A stretch of 64,000 nucleotides of DNA, taken from assembly GCA_024401395.1 (NCBI GenBank), contig JAKSLD010000002.1:155939-219938 (forward strand). Direction: 5' to 3'. The stretch is from Bacteroidales bacterium. GTDB taxonomy: Bacteria > Bacteroidota > Bacteroidia > Bacteroidales > Marinilabiliaceae. Under the pieces are notes generated by a model. It was not told the origin of the DNA and did not search any database. It saw nothing but the letters and a program-made list of their open reading frames with translations. This document shows, piece by piece, positions 53,721 through 62,899 of this stretch. Each line of letters starts with the position of its first letter. Within the stretch, counting starts at the first letter, position 1. The position numbers were made by a program, and so were the translations under genes.

Positions 53721-54551
53721 CTATCCTTTTTTAAGTTTACGTGCGAATGACATCAGCAATATTGAAGCGACTACGCCCAATACGGCAGTAAATACAGAAG
53801 CTTCAGGACCGAACTCTCCGCCAGTAATTATATCAGAACCAGACACCTCAGAAACAAACAACGAATAATCGCTGCCATTACCCGATACAGGATATCCGAA
53901 CACTACACCCTGAATATAATTCCAAGCGAGGTGCAATCCGACAGGCATCCATAATGTATTAGAAACGTGATAAGCGACACCAAGAAGCAAGCCAGCCTCA
54001 ATAGCAATAGACAAGCACGACATTACCGTAGCATTGTCATTGAAAATATGTACAAATCCGAAAACAACGCTTGAGACCACCAAAGCGATTAGCAGTCCAA
54101 ACCTATCCCTAATGTATCTGAACAAGAATCCGCGGAAAATAATCTCCTCGCCTACTGCTACAAGGAAATAGAAACAGAAATAATTGAAAAATGCGCCGAA
54201 ATAGAATTCACTACATTCTACAACTGTATAGCTATTGCACAGATAGAGGATCAGTGTAATGGTACACATAAATACTGCACCTACTGCAAATCCCCATGAC
54301 GAATCGGGCAAAAACCTCTTATAAGACAACTCAGATGGCTTACGATGCTCCAATAACAACACAAAGCCATAATAGAGAGCCAGCATAAGACATGCGGCAA
54401 AAGTAAATCCGAAAGCATTAGCATATACATCTTCAAAAATATACCCCAAAGTTGGAGAGAGAGCGTATATGATAAAAAAAACTACAAAGCCAGCTAAAAG
54501 TTTTAGCACCCACTTCCACAATGGGAAATCTTTCATTGTTAGTTCAGACAT
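53721..54551 (-). CDS. CPBP (ABI/Rce1-like) family intramembrane glutamic protease
   Basis: A 276-residue protein with about 7-8 membrane spans. The CPBP motifs are VGEEIIFRGFLFRYI (EExxxR), VFGFVHIFND (FxxxH) and GLHLAWNYIQG (HxxxN). Bacterial members are implicated in bacteriocin immunity or membrane protein processing; the substrate is unknown. Promoter element TAACTTTG lies at 54580-54587. Downstream is ridA. Confidence 0.88.
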   Translation of the reverse strand: MSELTMKDFPLWKWVLKLLAGFVVFFIIYALSPTLGYIFEDVYANAFGFTFAACLMLALYYGFVLLLEHRKPSELSYKRFLPDSSWGFAVGAVFMCTITLILYLCNSYTVVECSEFYFGAFFNYFCFYFLVAVGEEIIFRGFLFRYIRDRFGLLIALVVSSVVFGFVHIFNDNATVMSCLSIAIEAGLLLGVAYHVSNTLWMPVGLHLAWNYIQGVVFGYPVSGNGSDYSLFVSEVSGSDIITGGEFGPEASVFTAVLGVVASILLMSFARKLKKG

Positions 54552-54579
54552 ACGTATTCACTATGTTATTACAACTATG

Positions 54580-54587
54580 CAAAGTTA
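54580..54587 (-). promoter_or_regulatory. -7 promoter element for the CPBP-ridA unit
   Basis: TAACTTTG on the minus strand, an exact TAnnTTTG match, 28 bases before the ATG. A TTTG lies 18-19 bases upstream as a possible -33 box. Confidence 0.65.
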
Positions 54588-54707
54588 TAAGTATAATTGG
54601 AAAAACAAAAATACTAAGGAACAGACACCAATTCTCACGGCGGTTTCATAAAAGCCAGACATAGAACCTTGCCTTGACCAAGCAGATACGTTATTAGAAG
54701 GTTCCTT

Positions 54708-54774
54708 CTACCCTCTGTCTAGATACGGGCTACATAGGGAGAAGTCCCTTGTTCATCGCAATTTTTTATTAAAA
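54708..54774 (+). repeat. 11-bp tandem array plus conserved core, copy 5
   Basis: CTACCCTCTGT, CTAGATACGGG and CTACATAGGGA run into GAAGTCCCTTGTTCATCG at 54741 (next base C instead of T), then AATTTTTTATTAAAATCA. AGGGA-GAAG-TCCCT can form a 5-bp hairpin. Both flanking genes are on the minus strand, so this copy is antisense to them and abuts the stop of the DUF486 gene. Confidence 0.88.
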
Positions 54775-55143
54775 TCACTTCTTGAAGATGAAGTACACAG
54801 CCAATATCAAGAATACGAATCCGACTATATGGTTCCAGCGGAGGTGCTCATTAGGGAACAGCGCCAAAGTAAAGATGGTGAAGACAGAAAGAGATATAAC
54901 CTCCTGAATAACCTTAAGTTGAATTAGATTAAAAGGGCCGCCATTGTCGATGAATCCGATGCGGTTAGCAGGAACCTGGCAACAATATTCAAAAAAGGCT
55001 ATTCCCCACGAAATAACTATGACGCCGAACAATCCCCATTTCTGCATAAGAGGGAGATGACCAAAACGCAAGTGACCATACCAAGCGAAAGTCATAAAAG
55101 TATTGCTCAGCAACAAGAGCAAGATTGAATAGAAACCCTGCAT
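54775..55143 (-). CDS. DMT family protein (DUF486)
   Basis: A 122-residue protein with four membrane helices: FYSILLLLLSNTFMTFAWYGHL, WGLFGVIVISWGIAFFEYCCQVPANR, LIQLKVIQEVISLSVFTIFTLALF and HIVGFVFLILAVYFIF. It is a DUF486 member, probably a small drug/metabolite transporter-like protein. The substrate is unknown. It lies downstream of the proS terminator. Confidence 0.88.
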   Translation of the reverse strand: MQGFYSILLLLLSNTFMTFAWYGHLRFGHLPLMQKWGLFGVIVISWGIAFFEYCCQVPANRIGFIDNGGPFNLIQLKVIQEVISLSVFTIFTLALFPNEHLRWNHIVGFVFLILAVYFIFKK

Positions 55144-55168
55144 AATAGTATCAGATTGAGAGAAAAAA

Positions 55169-55193
55169 GAGACGGAGTATATAACCCCGTCTC
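55169..55193 (-). terminator. Rho-independent terminator after proS
   Basis: GAGACGG / CCGTCTC 7-bp stem with an 11-base loop, followed on the minus strand by TTTTTTCTC. It lies 22 bases past the proS stop. The stem resembles the terminator at 22907. Confidence 0.85.
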
Positions 55194-55214
55194 ATATATT
55201 GAAAAAAAATCTTT

Positions 55215-56690
55215 TTAGTAAGAGATTGCGAAGAGCGCTCTCTGGTGAGAAGGTTTGCCAGTATAGATACACTTACCCTCCTCTGGGACACTATCGAGAG
55301 GAATACAACGGATAGTTGCCTTAGTCTCCTCCTTGATCTTCTCCTCAGTCTCAGTAGTACCATCCCAGTGAGCCGAGATAAATCCACCCTTTTCACTGAG
55401 GACCTTCTTGAACTCATCGTATGTATCGACCTTAGTAATCATTGAGTCGCGGAATGCGAGAGCCTTCTGGTAGATATTAGCCTGAATCTCATCGAGGAGT
55501 ACCTTAATGCTCTGAGCGAGGCCCTCGAAAGGCATCTGCTGCTTAGTGAGAGTATCGCGGCGAGCGATTTCAGCCTCACCCTTCTCGAGATCGCGAGGAC
55601 CCATAGCTACGCGAACAGGGACACCCTTAAGTTCATACTCAGCAAACTTCCAACCTGGCTTCTTCTGATCATTGTCATCGAACTTAACGCTGATACCGAG
55701 AGCCTTGAGGTCGGCAGCGAGAGCATTAGCCTTCTCAGCGATAGCTGCAAGTTCCTCAGGTTTCTTGTAGATAGGAACGATTACCACCTGAATTGGAGCC
55801 AACTTAGGAGGAAGTACGAGACCATTATCATCAGAGTGGCTCATAATGAGAGCACCCATAAGACGAGTTGAAACGCCCCAAGAAGTAGCCCATACATACT
55901 CGAGCTTATTCTCCTTGTTTACGAACTGCACATCGAAAGCCTTAGCAAAGTTCTGGCCGAGGAAGTGAGAAGTACCACTCTGGAGAGCCTTACCATCCTG
56001 CATAAGAGCCTCAATAGTATAAGTATCGAGAGCGCCGGCGAAACGTTCGTTAGCCGACTTAACACCCTTAACTACAGGGACAGCCATCCAATTCTCAGCG
56101 AAATCAGCATAAACACGAAGCATCTTCTGAGCCTCAGCCTCAGCCTCCTCACGAGTAGCGTGAGCGGTGTGGCCCTCCTGCCAAAGGAACTCAGCAGTAC
56201 GGAGGAAGAGACGAGTACGCATCTCCCAGCGCATTACGTTAGCCCACTGGTTACAGAGAATAGGAAGATCACGATAAGAAGAAATCCAATTCTTATATGT
56301 ATTCCAGATAATTGTTTCCGATGTAGGACGGATAATAAGTTCCTCCTCGAGTTTAGCCTGTGGGTCAACCACTACGCCCTTACCATCAGGGTCGTTCATA
56401 AGACGATGGTGAGTAACCACTGCACACTCCTTAGCGAAGCCCTCTACGTGCTCAGCCTCGCGGCTGAGGAACGACTTAGGAATGAGGAGAGGAAAGTAAG
56501 CATTCACGTGACCTGTCTCTTTGAACATATCATCGAGGGCGCGCTGCATCTTTTCCCAGATTGCGTATCCATAAGGTTTGATAACCATACAGCCACGTAC
56601 GGCTGACTGCTCAGCAAGGTCGGCCTTTACGACCAACTCGTTGTACCACTGCGAGTAATTCTCGCTACGAGGTGTAAGTTCTTTAGCCAT
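55215..56690 (-). CDS. proS: Prolyl-tRNA synthetase, short (archaeal/eukaryotic-like) type
   Basis: A 491-residue class II synthetase. Motifs: [21 protein letters not shown] near the N-terminus, class II motif 2 [57 protein letters not shown], and the anticodon-binding domain [18 protein letters not shown]. It ends with the short zinc-binding-like C-terminal domain typical of this type (AISY terminus). It lacks the bacterial editing insertion. A TAACTTTG promoter element lies at 56728-56735. Confidence 0.96.
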   Translation of the reverse strand: MAKELTPRSENYSQWYNELVVKADLAEQSAVRGCMVIKPYGYAIWEKMQRALDDMFKETGHVNAYFPLLIPKSFLSREAEHVEGFAKECAVVTHHRLMNDPDGKGVVVDPQAKLEEELIIRPTSETIIWNTYKNWISSYRDLPILCNQWANVMRWEMRTRLFLRTAEFLWQEGHTAHATREEAEAEAQKMLRVYADFAENWMAVPVVKGVKSANERFAGALDTYTIEALMQDGKALQSGTSHFLGQNFAKAFDVQFVNKENKLEYVWATSWGVSTRLMGALIMSHSDDNGLVLPPKLAPIQVVIVPIYKKPEELAAIAEKANALAADLKALGISVKFDDNDQKKPGWKFAEYELKGVPVRVAMGPRDLEKGEAEIARRDTLTKQQMPFEGLAQSIKVLLDEIQANIYQKALAFRDSMITKVDTYDEFKKVLSEKGGFISAHWDGTTETEEKIKEETKATIRCIPLDSVPEEGKCIYTGKPSHQRALFAISY

Positions 56691-56727
56691 TGTATATTTT
56701 TTCCTAATTTATTCCAAAAGACGAACG

Positions 56728-56735
56728 CAAAGTTA
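56728..56735 (-). promoter_or_regulatory. -7 promoter element for proS
   Basis: TAACTTTG on the minus strand, an exact TAnnTTTG match, 37 bases before the proS ATG. Confidence 0.65.
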
Positions 56736-56772
56736 CTAATCTTTTGTTACGTAGGTTTTAATAGAACTAATT

Positions 56773-58698
56773 TTATACATTGAATGTATTGACAACTGCT
56801 GTCAATTTAGCCGATTGGTTCTTCAGCTTAGCCACATAATCCATCATTCGGTCAGCTGCGCCAGCAGTCTGCTGGGTACCATCGTTCAAAGAGACGATAG
56901 CCGAAGAAATCTGCGACACGGCACCAGTCTGCATATAAGTATTCTCATTCACCTTCTTGACAAGAGCCAAAGTCTCTGCCATTTCAGGTTGCAACGCCAA
57001 TATACTCTTTGCGGCATCCAAAGATATCTCATTAGACCGCAGAGTCAGCTGTTCGATATGCTCCGACACAACGCGGCACTGATCGGCCAGTTTATTAACC
57101 TCCCCAGCCACAACGGTAAAACCCTTACCGGCGGCACCAGCTCTAGCAGCCTCGATAGCGGCATTCAAAGAAAGAATTGTAGTTTTATTAGCGATATCCC
57201 TTATCTGCTCAAGATAATCCGATATCAACTGAATCTGTTCAGAAGCGTCAGACACCTTATTAGCTCCCACATTTACGCCCTCCTTAGTAGACTCAGTAAT
57301 CTTCAACGCATTCTCCGTGTGTCTATAGTTATCAGACGAAGCCGACGAAATCTCCTGAATAGTTGTTGTCAGCTCCTCCATAGAAGAAGCCTGCTGCATA
57401 GTCTGTTCAGATATTGCGCCAAGACCCGACTCAATCTCACGAGCAGTATCATTGACCATCTCAGCAGTTTTCTGAATAGTATTGATTGTATTCTTAATAG
57501 AATCATTCATAGTAGATATTGAGGTCAGCATCTGTCCCACCTCATCTTTAGACACCTTATGCAAATCGACCTCCGTCGTGAAGTCGCCCTTAGCCATAGC
57601 GTTGATATACTCAGTAATGACCGTGATAGGACCGACCAAACGGCGCATCAAAATCAAAAATACAAGAGCGATAAGCAGCAAGCCCACCAACCCCATTCCA
57701 AGGAACTTAAAGAAATCGGCCCTAGCCTCGTCTATAATCTTATCGTAGGACACCCAAGCAGACAAAGCCCAATAGTCACCCTCGGGGCTCACCTTGACAG
57801 GCACGATAGAGAGATAATGCTCGTCACCATTCTCGGTCACCATAGAATTGACAGTATTACCCTTAGCCACCTGAGCAATCTGCTCACTATTATAAGAATC
57901 AATATCCTTTATTGACGTGCCCTTCATCTTAGAATCAGAGCTAGCGATTATAGTTCCATCCGGAGCTATAAGGCTAAAATGGGCATCTCCACCAGAAACG
58001 ATAGGCATAAGAGTCTCCTGATAGCTATCCAAAGAAATATCGATACCGAACATACCAATGAACTTACCGCTAGAATTCTTCATTGGCACACAAACAGAAG
58101 CCTCAAGAACAGGCTTATCCAATGCGCCCTCATAATCCTCATAATACGGATTAGTCACAGCAGGCTTACACTCCACGTGCAACTTATGGTACAAGCCCTC
58201 AGGATTTTCGCCCTCGAGATCCAATATATCCACTCTATCGCCACCAGCAGTTGGCAAAGCCTTAGTCGAGCGGTATCTACCATACTCCTCGCCCCAATTC
58301 CTATCATAGGTAAATCTCTGCCAGCAATACCAGGCAGACATATAATGCTGAGAATTATTCAACAATATCTGAGCCATCTGATCGCTAAGCTGGAATCTCT
58401 GATTTTTCTCCAGAGAGACCAAAGTCTCCATCTGAGCGCCAATAGTCATACACTGCTCCATATCGCCATATAGCTGGAGTTCGATTTTAGAAGCCAAAGA
58501 GGCAGCCTGATAATCGGCCGTACTCTCAGCCACCTTACGTTTATCCTGATAATTAGAATAACTCTGATAAGAGATCAGCACCAGATAGATAACCACTATT
58601 GGCAGGAATACCTGACAAAGAATTTTAGCTGTCAAAGAAGAGCTGACAGCATCTCGCACCTGCCTACCCTTGTTGTGAAGTTGTCTGTTAACTCCCAT
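56773..58698 (-). CDS. Methyl-accepting chemotaxis-type sensor protein with dCache domain
   Basis: I start at the ATG at 58698 (MGVNRQLHNKGRQ); the frame is open 26 codons further. The product is about 641 residues. Membrane span 1 (VFLPIVVIYLVLISY, near 30) is followed by a periplasmic dCache-like sensor (PYYEDYEGALDKPVLEASVCVPMKNSSGKFIGMFGIDISLDSYQ). Membrane span 2 (LGMGLVGLLLIALVFLILM), HAMP (GPITVITEYINAMAKGDFTTEV) and a long signalling coiled coil come next. The hairpin tip IANKTTILSLNAAIEAARAGAAGKGFTVVAGEVNKLA is well conserved. No CheA, CheW or methylation enzymes are nearby and most Bacteroidales have no flagella, so its output is unclear. Confidence 0.92.
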   Translation of the reverse strand: MGVNRQLHNKGRQVRDAVSSSLTAKILCQVFLPIVVIYLVLISYQSYSNYQDKRKVAESTADYQAASLASKIELQLYGDMEQCMTIGAQMETLVSLEKNQRFQLSDQMAQILLNNSQHYMSAWYCWQRFTYDRNWGEEYGRYRSTKALPTAGGDRVDILDLEGENPEGLYHKLHVECKPAVTNPYYEDYEGALDKPVLEASVCVPMKNSSGKFIGMFGIDISLDSYQETLMPIVSGGDAHFSLIAPDGTIIASSDSKMKGTSIKDIDSYNSEQIAQVAKGNTVNSMVTENGDEHYLSIVPVKVSPEGDYWALSAWVSYDKIIDEARADFFKFLGMGLVGLLLIALVFLILMRRLVGPITVITEYINAMAKGDFTTEVDLHKVSKDEVGQMLTSISTMNDSIKNTINTIQKTAEMVNDTAREIESGLGAISEQTMQQASSMEELTTTIQEISSASSDNYRHTENALKITESTKEGVNVGANKVSDASEQIQLISDYLEQIRDIANKTTILSLNAAIEAARAGAAGKGFTVVAGEVNKLADQCRVVSEHIEQLTLRSNEISLDAAKSILALQPEMAETLALVKKVNENTYMQTGAVSQISSAIVSLNDGTQQTAGAADRMMDYVAKLKNQSAKLTAVVNTFNV

Positions 58699-58870
58699 GT
58701 GTTTGTTGTCTGTATGTCTTAGAAATGTCAGATTTATGGCAACAACGCCTCCAATCCGGCACAAAATTACACACAAAAATCAGTCAATCAGCAATTAACC
58801 ACCCTAAAATATCAGGTTTTAATTCCTACACGTTGAATAAACACATCTACTCAGCAACTCCCCGAATTTC

Positions 58871-58882
58871 GCAAACGTTTGC
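58871..58882. promoter_or_regulatory. Palindrome GCAAACGTTTGC, LacI-family-type operator candidate
   Basis: A perfect 12-bp palindrome with central CG, as in operators of LacI/PurR-family regulators (PurR box ACGCAAACGTTTGCGT). The flanks here are TC and AA, so the match to the full PurR box is partial. It is 173 bases before the chemoreceptor start and 261 before the CLC start. No such regulator gene is in the window. Confidence 0.4.
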
Positions 58883-58931
58883 AATTCATACACATACGAT
58901 AATACAACAGAAAACAGTCGCAAGGTATGGG

Positions 58932-58990
58932 GAAGACCCTTTCTAGTATAAGAGAGCACCCTTGTTCATCGTAATTTTTTATTAAAATCA
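58932..58990 (+). repeat. 11-bp units plus conserved core, copy 6
   Basis: GAAGACCCTTT (an 11-mer resembling the core start), CTAGTATAAGA, then GAGCACCCTTGTTCATCG and TAATTTTTTATTAAAATCA. The unit CTAGTATAAG is shared with copy 2 and the AAAATCA tail with copy 5. It is oriented with the CLC gene. Confidence 0.85.
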
Positions 58991-59113
58991 ACCATTATAC
59001 GATTGTCAATAACGATATGACAGTGCCAAGGGAAGCCCCATTTCAAGAGTTCGAGACACTTTGCTTTAGCGTTTTTTAACTAACTGAGATTACCCCATTT
59101 CCTCATACTGACG

Positions 59114-59121
59114 TATATTTG
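59114..59121 (+). promoter_or_regulatory. -7 promoter element for the CLC channel gene
   Basis: TATATTTG, an exact TAnnTTTG match, 22 bases before the ATG. Confidence 0.6.
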
Positions 59122-59143
59122 TGCGTGTAAAAGAAGACAACAG

Positions 59144-60952
59144 ATGTTTAGGCTCTTTAGAAAAGTAGTAGAATATTCACATAATTCAGCAGAACGTATT
59201 ACCGAGCAACAGATGATGTGGCATGAAGGTCGCTACTTCGTCATACTGCTCAGTTTTATCGTCGGGCTATGTAGCGGCATAGCTGCTGTCTTGCTAAAGC
59301 ACGCCATATCCTTCGTCAAGGAGTTCGTCGTAGACAATTTCGCTTCCAAGGATTACAACATACTCCTCCTCATTTCCCCTGCCATAGGTATCCTGATATC
59401 CCTGTTACTTGTCCGCTACTTCATAAAAGACAACCTCGGACACGGCATTACAAAGATACTTCATGCCATATCACAGAACGGCAGTTCATTGAAAAAGCAC
59501 CACAGCTACGCCAGCATCATCACCTCATCATTTACCATTGGTTTCGGTGGATCTGTTGGAGCCGAGGCTCCTATTGCGCTTACCGGAGCCAGTCTTGGTT
59601 CGAATATTGCAAAATTCTTCCATCTTGACTACAAGACCGTCACACTACTGATGGCGTGCGGTGCGGCGGGCGGTATTGCCGGTGTATTCAAGGCCCCTAT
59701 AGCAGGTATGATTTTCACGCTCGAGATTCTGATGCTCAACATTACGCTTGCAAGTATCATACCATTGCTGGTATCAGCCATTACAGCCACGAGTGTGACA
59801 TTCTTCTTTTTAGGTCGCAGTGTAGAATTCTCCTCAGAGCTTGCGTCCTCATTCAACATGCACGACATCCCCTTCTTCATACTATTCGGTATATTCACAG
59901 GTATCGTTGCGCTTACCTTTACACGTTCCCTCTGGTTTTTCGAGAAACGCATAGCCAAGGTAACAAACCCATACGTCAAATGGTGCGTTGGTTCCATATT
60001 CCTAGGCTTGCTCATCTTCATTTTCCCACCACTCTATGGTGAGGGTTATGGAACGATAGAAAACCTTCTCTCAGGAGAGATATGGAAAATCTTCGAAGGG
60101 TCACCATTGGCGATGCTAGGAGATGATCACGACATACTATTACTGACACTCTTCGCATTAGGCGTAATAATATTCAAGCCTTTTGCCACAGCCACAACGA
60201 CAGGAGCAGGAGGAGTAGGTGGCACATTTGCCCCATCACTATTTCTTGGAGGTGTATGTGGATTCTTCTTTGTATCGGTACTCCACTTCGTGGGAGCAGA
60301 CAGTCTGTCCATCCCATGCTTCACGTTAGTAGGCATGGCAGGAGTGATGAGCGGTGTGATGCACGCTCCGCTGACCTCAATCTTCCTTATCGCAGAGATT
60401 ACAAACGGATACGAACTTTTAGTCCCATTGATGATAGTTGCTACGGTGTCGCACGTCACGATGAGCTATTTTGAGCCAAACAGCATCTACACCAAGCCAC
60501 TTGCGGACAAAGGAGAGCTACTTACCCACGAGAGAGACAAGGCAGTGCTTACGCTTATGCACCTTGACCGTGTGATAGAGACCGATTTTGTAACCGTTCG
60601 TTCCGACCAGACACTTGGTCAGCTCGTCTCCGTTATCTCCAAATCCAATCGTAATCTTTTCCCTGTACTATCCTCACGAGGAGAATTAATAGGCATAGTG
60701 ACGTTAAATGACATACGTACCATTATGTTCAACAGTGATATGTATGAAACAACATTTGTGCGCGATGTCATGGTCATACCTCCTGCGCTCATCCGCTCAG
60801 AAGAGACGATGGAGAGTGTTATGGACAAGTTTGAGACTACCGGAGCGTGGAACCTACCAGTAGTCCAAGGGCGTCGCTATGTAGGATTCGTATCAAAGAG
60901 TAAAATATTCTCGGTATACCGTCGAGTACTTACCCACGTAAGTTATGAGTAA
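59144..60952 (+). CDS. CLC family chloride channel/transporter with CBS domains
   Basis: A 602-residue protein with the CLC membrane domain (about 30-440). Selectivity-filter segments are GFGGSVGAEAPIALTGASLGSNIAKFF (the gating glutamate within GAEAP, where ecClcA has GREGP), GGIAGVFKAPIAGMIFTLE and TGAGGVGGTFAPSLFLGGVCG. Two C-terminal CBS domains follow from about 465 (VSVISKSNRNLFPVLSSRGELIGIVTLNDIRTIM; VMDKFETTGAWNLPVVQGRRYVGFVSKSKI). It exchanges or conducts Cl- or a related anion, probably under nucleotide control. Its end overlaps the DUF3078 gene by 8 bases. Confidence 0.93.
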   Translation: MFRLFRKVVEYSHNSAERITEQQMMWHEGRYFVILLSFIVGLCSGIAAVLLKHAISFVKEFVVDNFASKDYNILLLISPAIGILISLLLVRYFIKDNLGHGITKILHAISQNGSSLKKHHSYASIITSSFTIGFGGSVGAEAPIALTGASLGSNIAKFFHLDYKTVTLLMACGAAGGIAGVFKAPIAGMIFTLEILMLNITLASIIPLLVSAITATSVTFFFLGRSVEFSSELASSFNMHDIPFFILFGIFTGIVALTFTRSLWFFEKRIAKVTNPYVKWCVGSIFLGLLIFIFPPLYGEGYGTIENLLSGEIWKIFEGSPLAMLGDDHDILLLTLFALGVIIFKPFATATTTGAGGVGGTFAPSLFLGGVCGFFFVSVLHFVGADSLSIPCFTLVGMAGVMSGVMHAPLTSIFLIAEITNGYELLVPLMIVATVSHVTMSYFEPNSIYTKPLADKGELLTHERDKAVLTLMHLDRVIETDFVTVRSDQTLGQLVSVISKSNRNLFPVLSSRGELIGIVTLNDIRTIMFNSDMYETTFVRDVMVIPPALIRSEETMESVMDKFETTGAWNLPVVQGRRYVGFVSKSKIFSVYRRVLTHVSYE

Positions 60953-62318
60953 CACGCGATTATTTAGAAATATAATTCTAACACTCGCTCTACTATACTT
61001 CGGCTTGTCCAGCACGTCGGCCCAAGTATGGCGGGGTTCTCTGTATGTACCCGAGATTGAATATGTAGTCTACAACGATACGGCACTGGTATTCATGACC
61101 GACCTCAGCACAGACAGCACGTACAAGTATGAAGTCAGTCGTGAAGAAGAATTCCTCCGTGCCACTTCCGGCGATTATACCAATATGCTTATGGAGCTGA
61201 TGGTCATTCCACAATCGTTACACATCCATTATTTTCCATCCAATCCACAAATAGACAATCTCAAGTCGCTCGGGCATAGTATGACGTCACTAGAAACCGG
61301 CGATGAGCTGAGAGATTGGATAAAAGACAGGTCTGTATCACTATCAGACATCAGACGCAAGACAGCAGTCAAGCATCCAGACCTGGTCAAAACAGTATGG
61401 AGTCAGGTTCCAGAACCTTGGAGAGAAGCCAAAGAAGGAAGGAAGAAGAAACTCACAGACAACGACAATAAGACACTCGCGCAGATGTTTTATGAAGACT
61501 ACGAGGTTGCGACCAAGATGAAATCACTTCCAAAGAAAGAGAAAAGTCGCTGGGCGCTCAGTGGTGAAGAAAATATGCAGATGTCCCAGATGTTCATCAA
61601 CAAACATTGGGCGAAGGGCGGTGAGAAGAACATCTCATTGTCCAGTGATATGAGAGCGCAAGCAATATACACATACAACAGACATTCCTGGGAGAATAAC
61701 GGCACCCACAAAGTAGGTTTCACCCACACCTCCACCATGGGTACCCGCGTATCCAACGACGCCTTTGAATTATCTACAAAATACGGTTTCAAGGCTGCCA
61801 ATAAGTGGTACTATTCATATATGACCACCTTCAAGACCCAGTTATTCCGTAACTACGCGAGCAACGACAAAGAGAAGGCGAACCTAAAATCTACTATGCT
61901 CTCCCCTGCATATATACAGCTGGTTGTCGGTATGGATTACAAAGTAACAGATCTCTCGGTACTTCTCTCACCATATACTGCATCCATCACTGTAGTAGCG
62001 GACACGTCAGATATTGACCAGACCAAATACGGTGTATCAAAGAACCGTCGCAGTTCCTGGGTAAACGGTTTTTCTGTCAACACGACATGGAAAAAGACGA
62101 TTACATACGGCGTGACATACTCCACAAAAATGGAGCTATTCTATGAATACTTCCGCAAAAACGGACAGAAACGCTTCAACTGGGAAAATGTCATAGACAT
62201 GCAGATAAACCGTTTTCTCACCACACGTCTCCTTACTACGCTTCGTTTCTTCGACAACGAGAAAGAGAAATTCCAGTTCAAGGAGAACTTCACCATAGCA
62301 TTCAAATATAAATTCTGA
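60945..62318 (+). CDS. DUF3078 family outer membrane protein
   Basis: A 457-residue product with a signal peptide (LFRNIILTLALLYFGLSSTSAQ). The C-terminal half is beta-rich and matches DUF3078 (WAKGGEKNISLSSDMRAQAIYTYNRHSWENNGTHKVGFTHTSTMG ... FKYKF), ending in phenylalanine like barrel proteins. The N-terminal half is a helical, charged region (EPWREAKEGRKKKLTDNDNKTLAQMFYEDYEVATKMKSLPK). The function is unknown. It overlaps the CLC gene and is followed 8 bases later by the DUF5063 gene. Confidence 0.82.
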   Translation: MSNTRLFRNIILTLALLYFGLSSTSAQVWRGSLYVPEIEYVVYNDTALVFMTDLSTDSTYKYEVSREEEFLRATSGDYTNMLMELMVIPQSLHIHYFPSNPQIDNLKSLGHSMTSLETGDELRDWIKDRSVSLSDIRRKTAVKHPDLVKTVWSQVPEPWREAKEGRKKKLTDNDNKTLAQMFYEDYEVATKMKSLPKKEKSRWALSGEENMQMSQMFINKHWAKGGEKNISLSSDMRAQAIYTYNRHSWENNGTHKVGFTHTSTMGTRVSNDAFELSTKYGFKAANKWYYSYMTTFKTQLFRNYASNDKEKANLKSTMLSPAYIQLVVGMDYKVTDLSVLLSPYTASITVVADTSDIDQTKYGVSKNRRSSWVNGFSVNTTWKKTITYGVTYSTKMELFYEYFRKNGQKRFNWENVIDMQINRFLTTRLLTTLRFFDNEKEKFQFKENFTIAFKYKF

Positions 62319-62326
62319 CATACATA

Positions 62327-62848
62327 ATGAATATCGAATTCCTCACCGTAGCTCGTGAGTATTGCCTACTCATTGAGAATTGTCCTAAATATACCCCTGC
62401 TGATTTTCGCAAGGTAGCTGCACGTATGTTGGCATACCTATATGTCCGAGCATCCGTACTGCCAGAAGATGGAGAAGAACTACTTGACGGCGACCTTATG
62501 GAGTATGTAGACGAATTCGAATACCAGAACATGTGGTCACAGCTATCTGAGAAAATAGGAGATGATGATTCATACATCAAGGTAGTAGACATACGTCGTG
62601 ACGAAGAGGTAGCCCAAGGTTCCATTTCAGAAGATATGGCAGATATCTATCAGAGCCTCAAAAATTACGTTATGCGCTGTCAGATGAATATAGACGACAT
62701 ATCCAACGATGCGCAGATACTCGTCCAGCGAGAGTTTACAGATTTCTGGGGAGCATCCTTAACCAACGCTCTTATGGCGCTTCACGCAGCCAACACCCAA
62801 CCATCCGAAGAGGCTGATGACGATATTGCAGATCCTCAGTTCAATTAA
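62327..62848 (+). CDS. DUF5063 domain protein
   Basis: A 173-residue cytoplasmic, acidic, mostly helical protein. The DUF5063 pattern is FLTVAREYCLLIENCPKYTPADFRKVAARMLAYLYVRASVLP, then YQSLKNYVMRCQMNIDDISNDAQILVQREFTDFWGASLTNALMALH. The function is unknown. It is probably in one operon with the CLC and DUF3078 genes; the helicase start follows 51 bases after its stop. Confidence 0.82.
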   Translation: MNIEFLTVAREYCLLIENCPKYTPADFRKVAARMLAYLYVRASVLPEDGEELLDGDLMEYVDEFEYQNMWSQLSEKIGDDDSYIKVVDIRRDEEVAQGSISEDMADIYQSLKNYVMRCQMNIDDISNDAQILVQREFTDFWGASLTNALMALHAANTQPSEEADDDIADPQFN

Positions 62849-62899
62849 CCTCTATCATTTTACACTAAAAAGACGAACGATCGTTATCTTAGCAGCCCT

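Larger units (their letters stand above)
58699..59143. other. Intergenic region between divergent chemoreceptor and CLC genes
   Basis: About 445 bases. It holds a near-consensus -7 element for the chemoreceptor (TAAATCTG, minus strand, 58727-58734), a perfect 12-bp palindrome (58871-58882), repeat copy 6 (58932-58990) and the CLC promoter element (59114-59121). No gene is supported. Confidence 0.65.
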
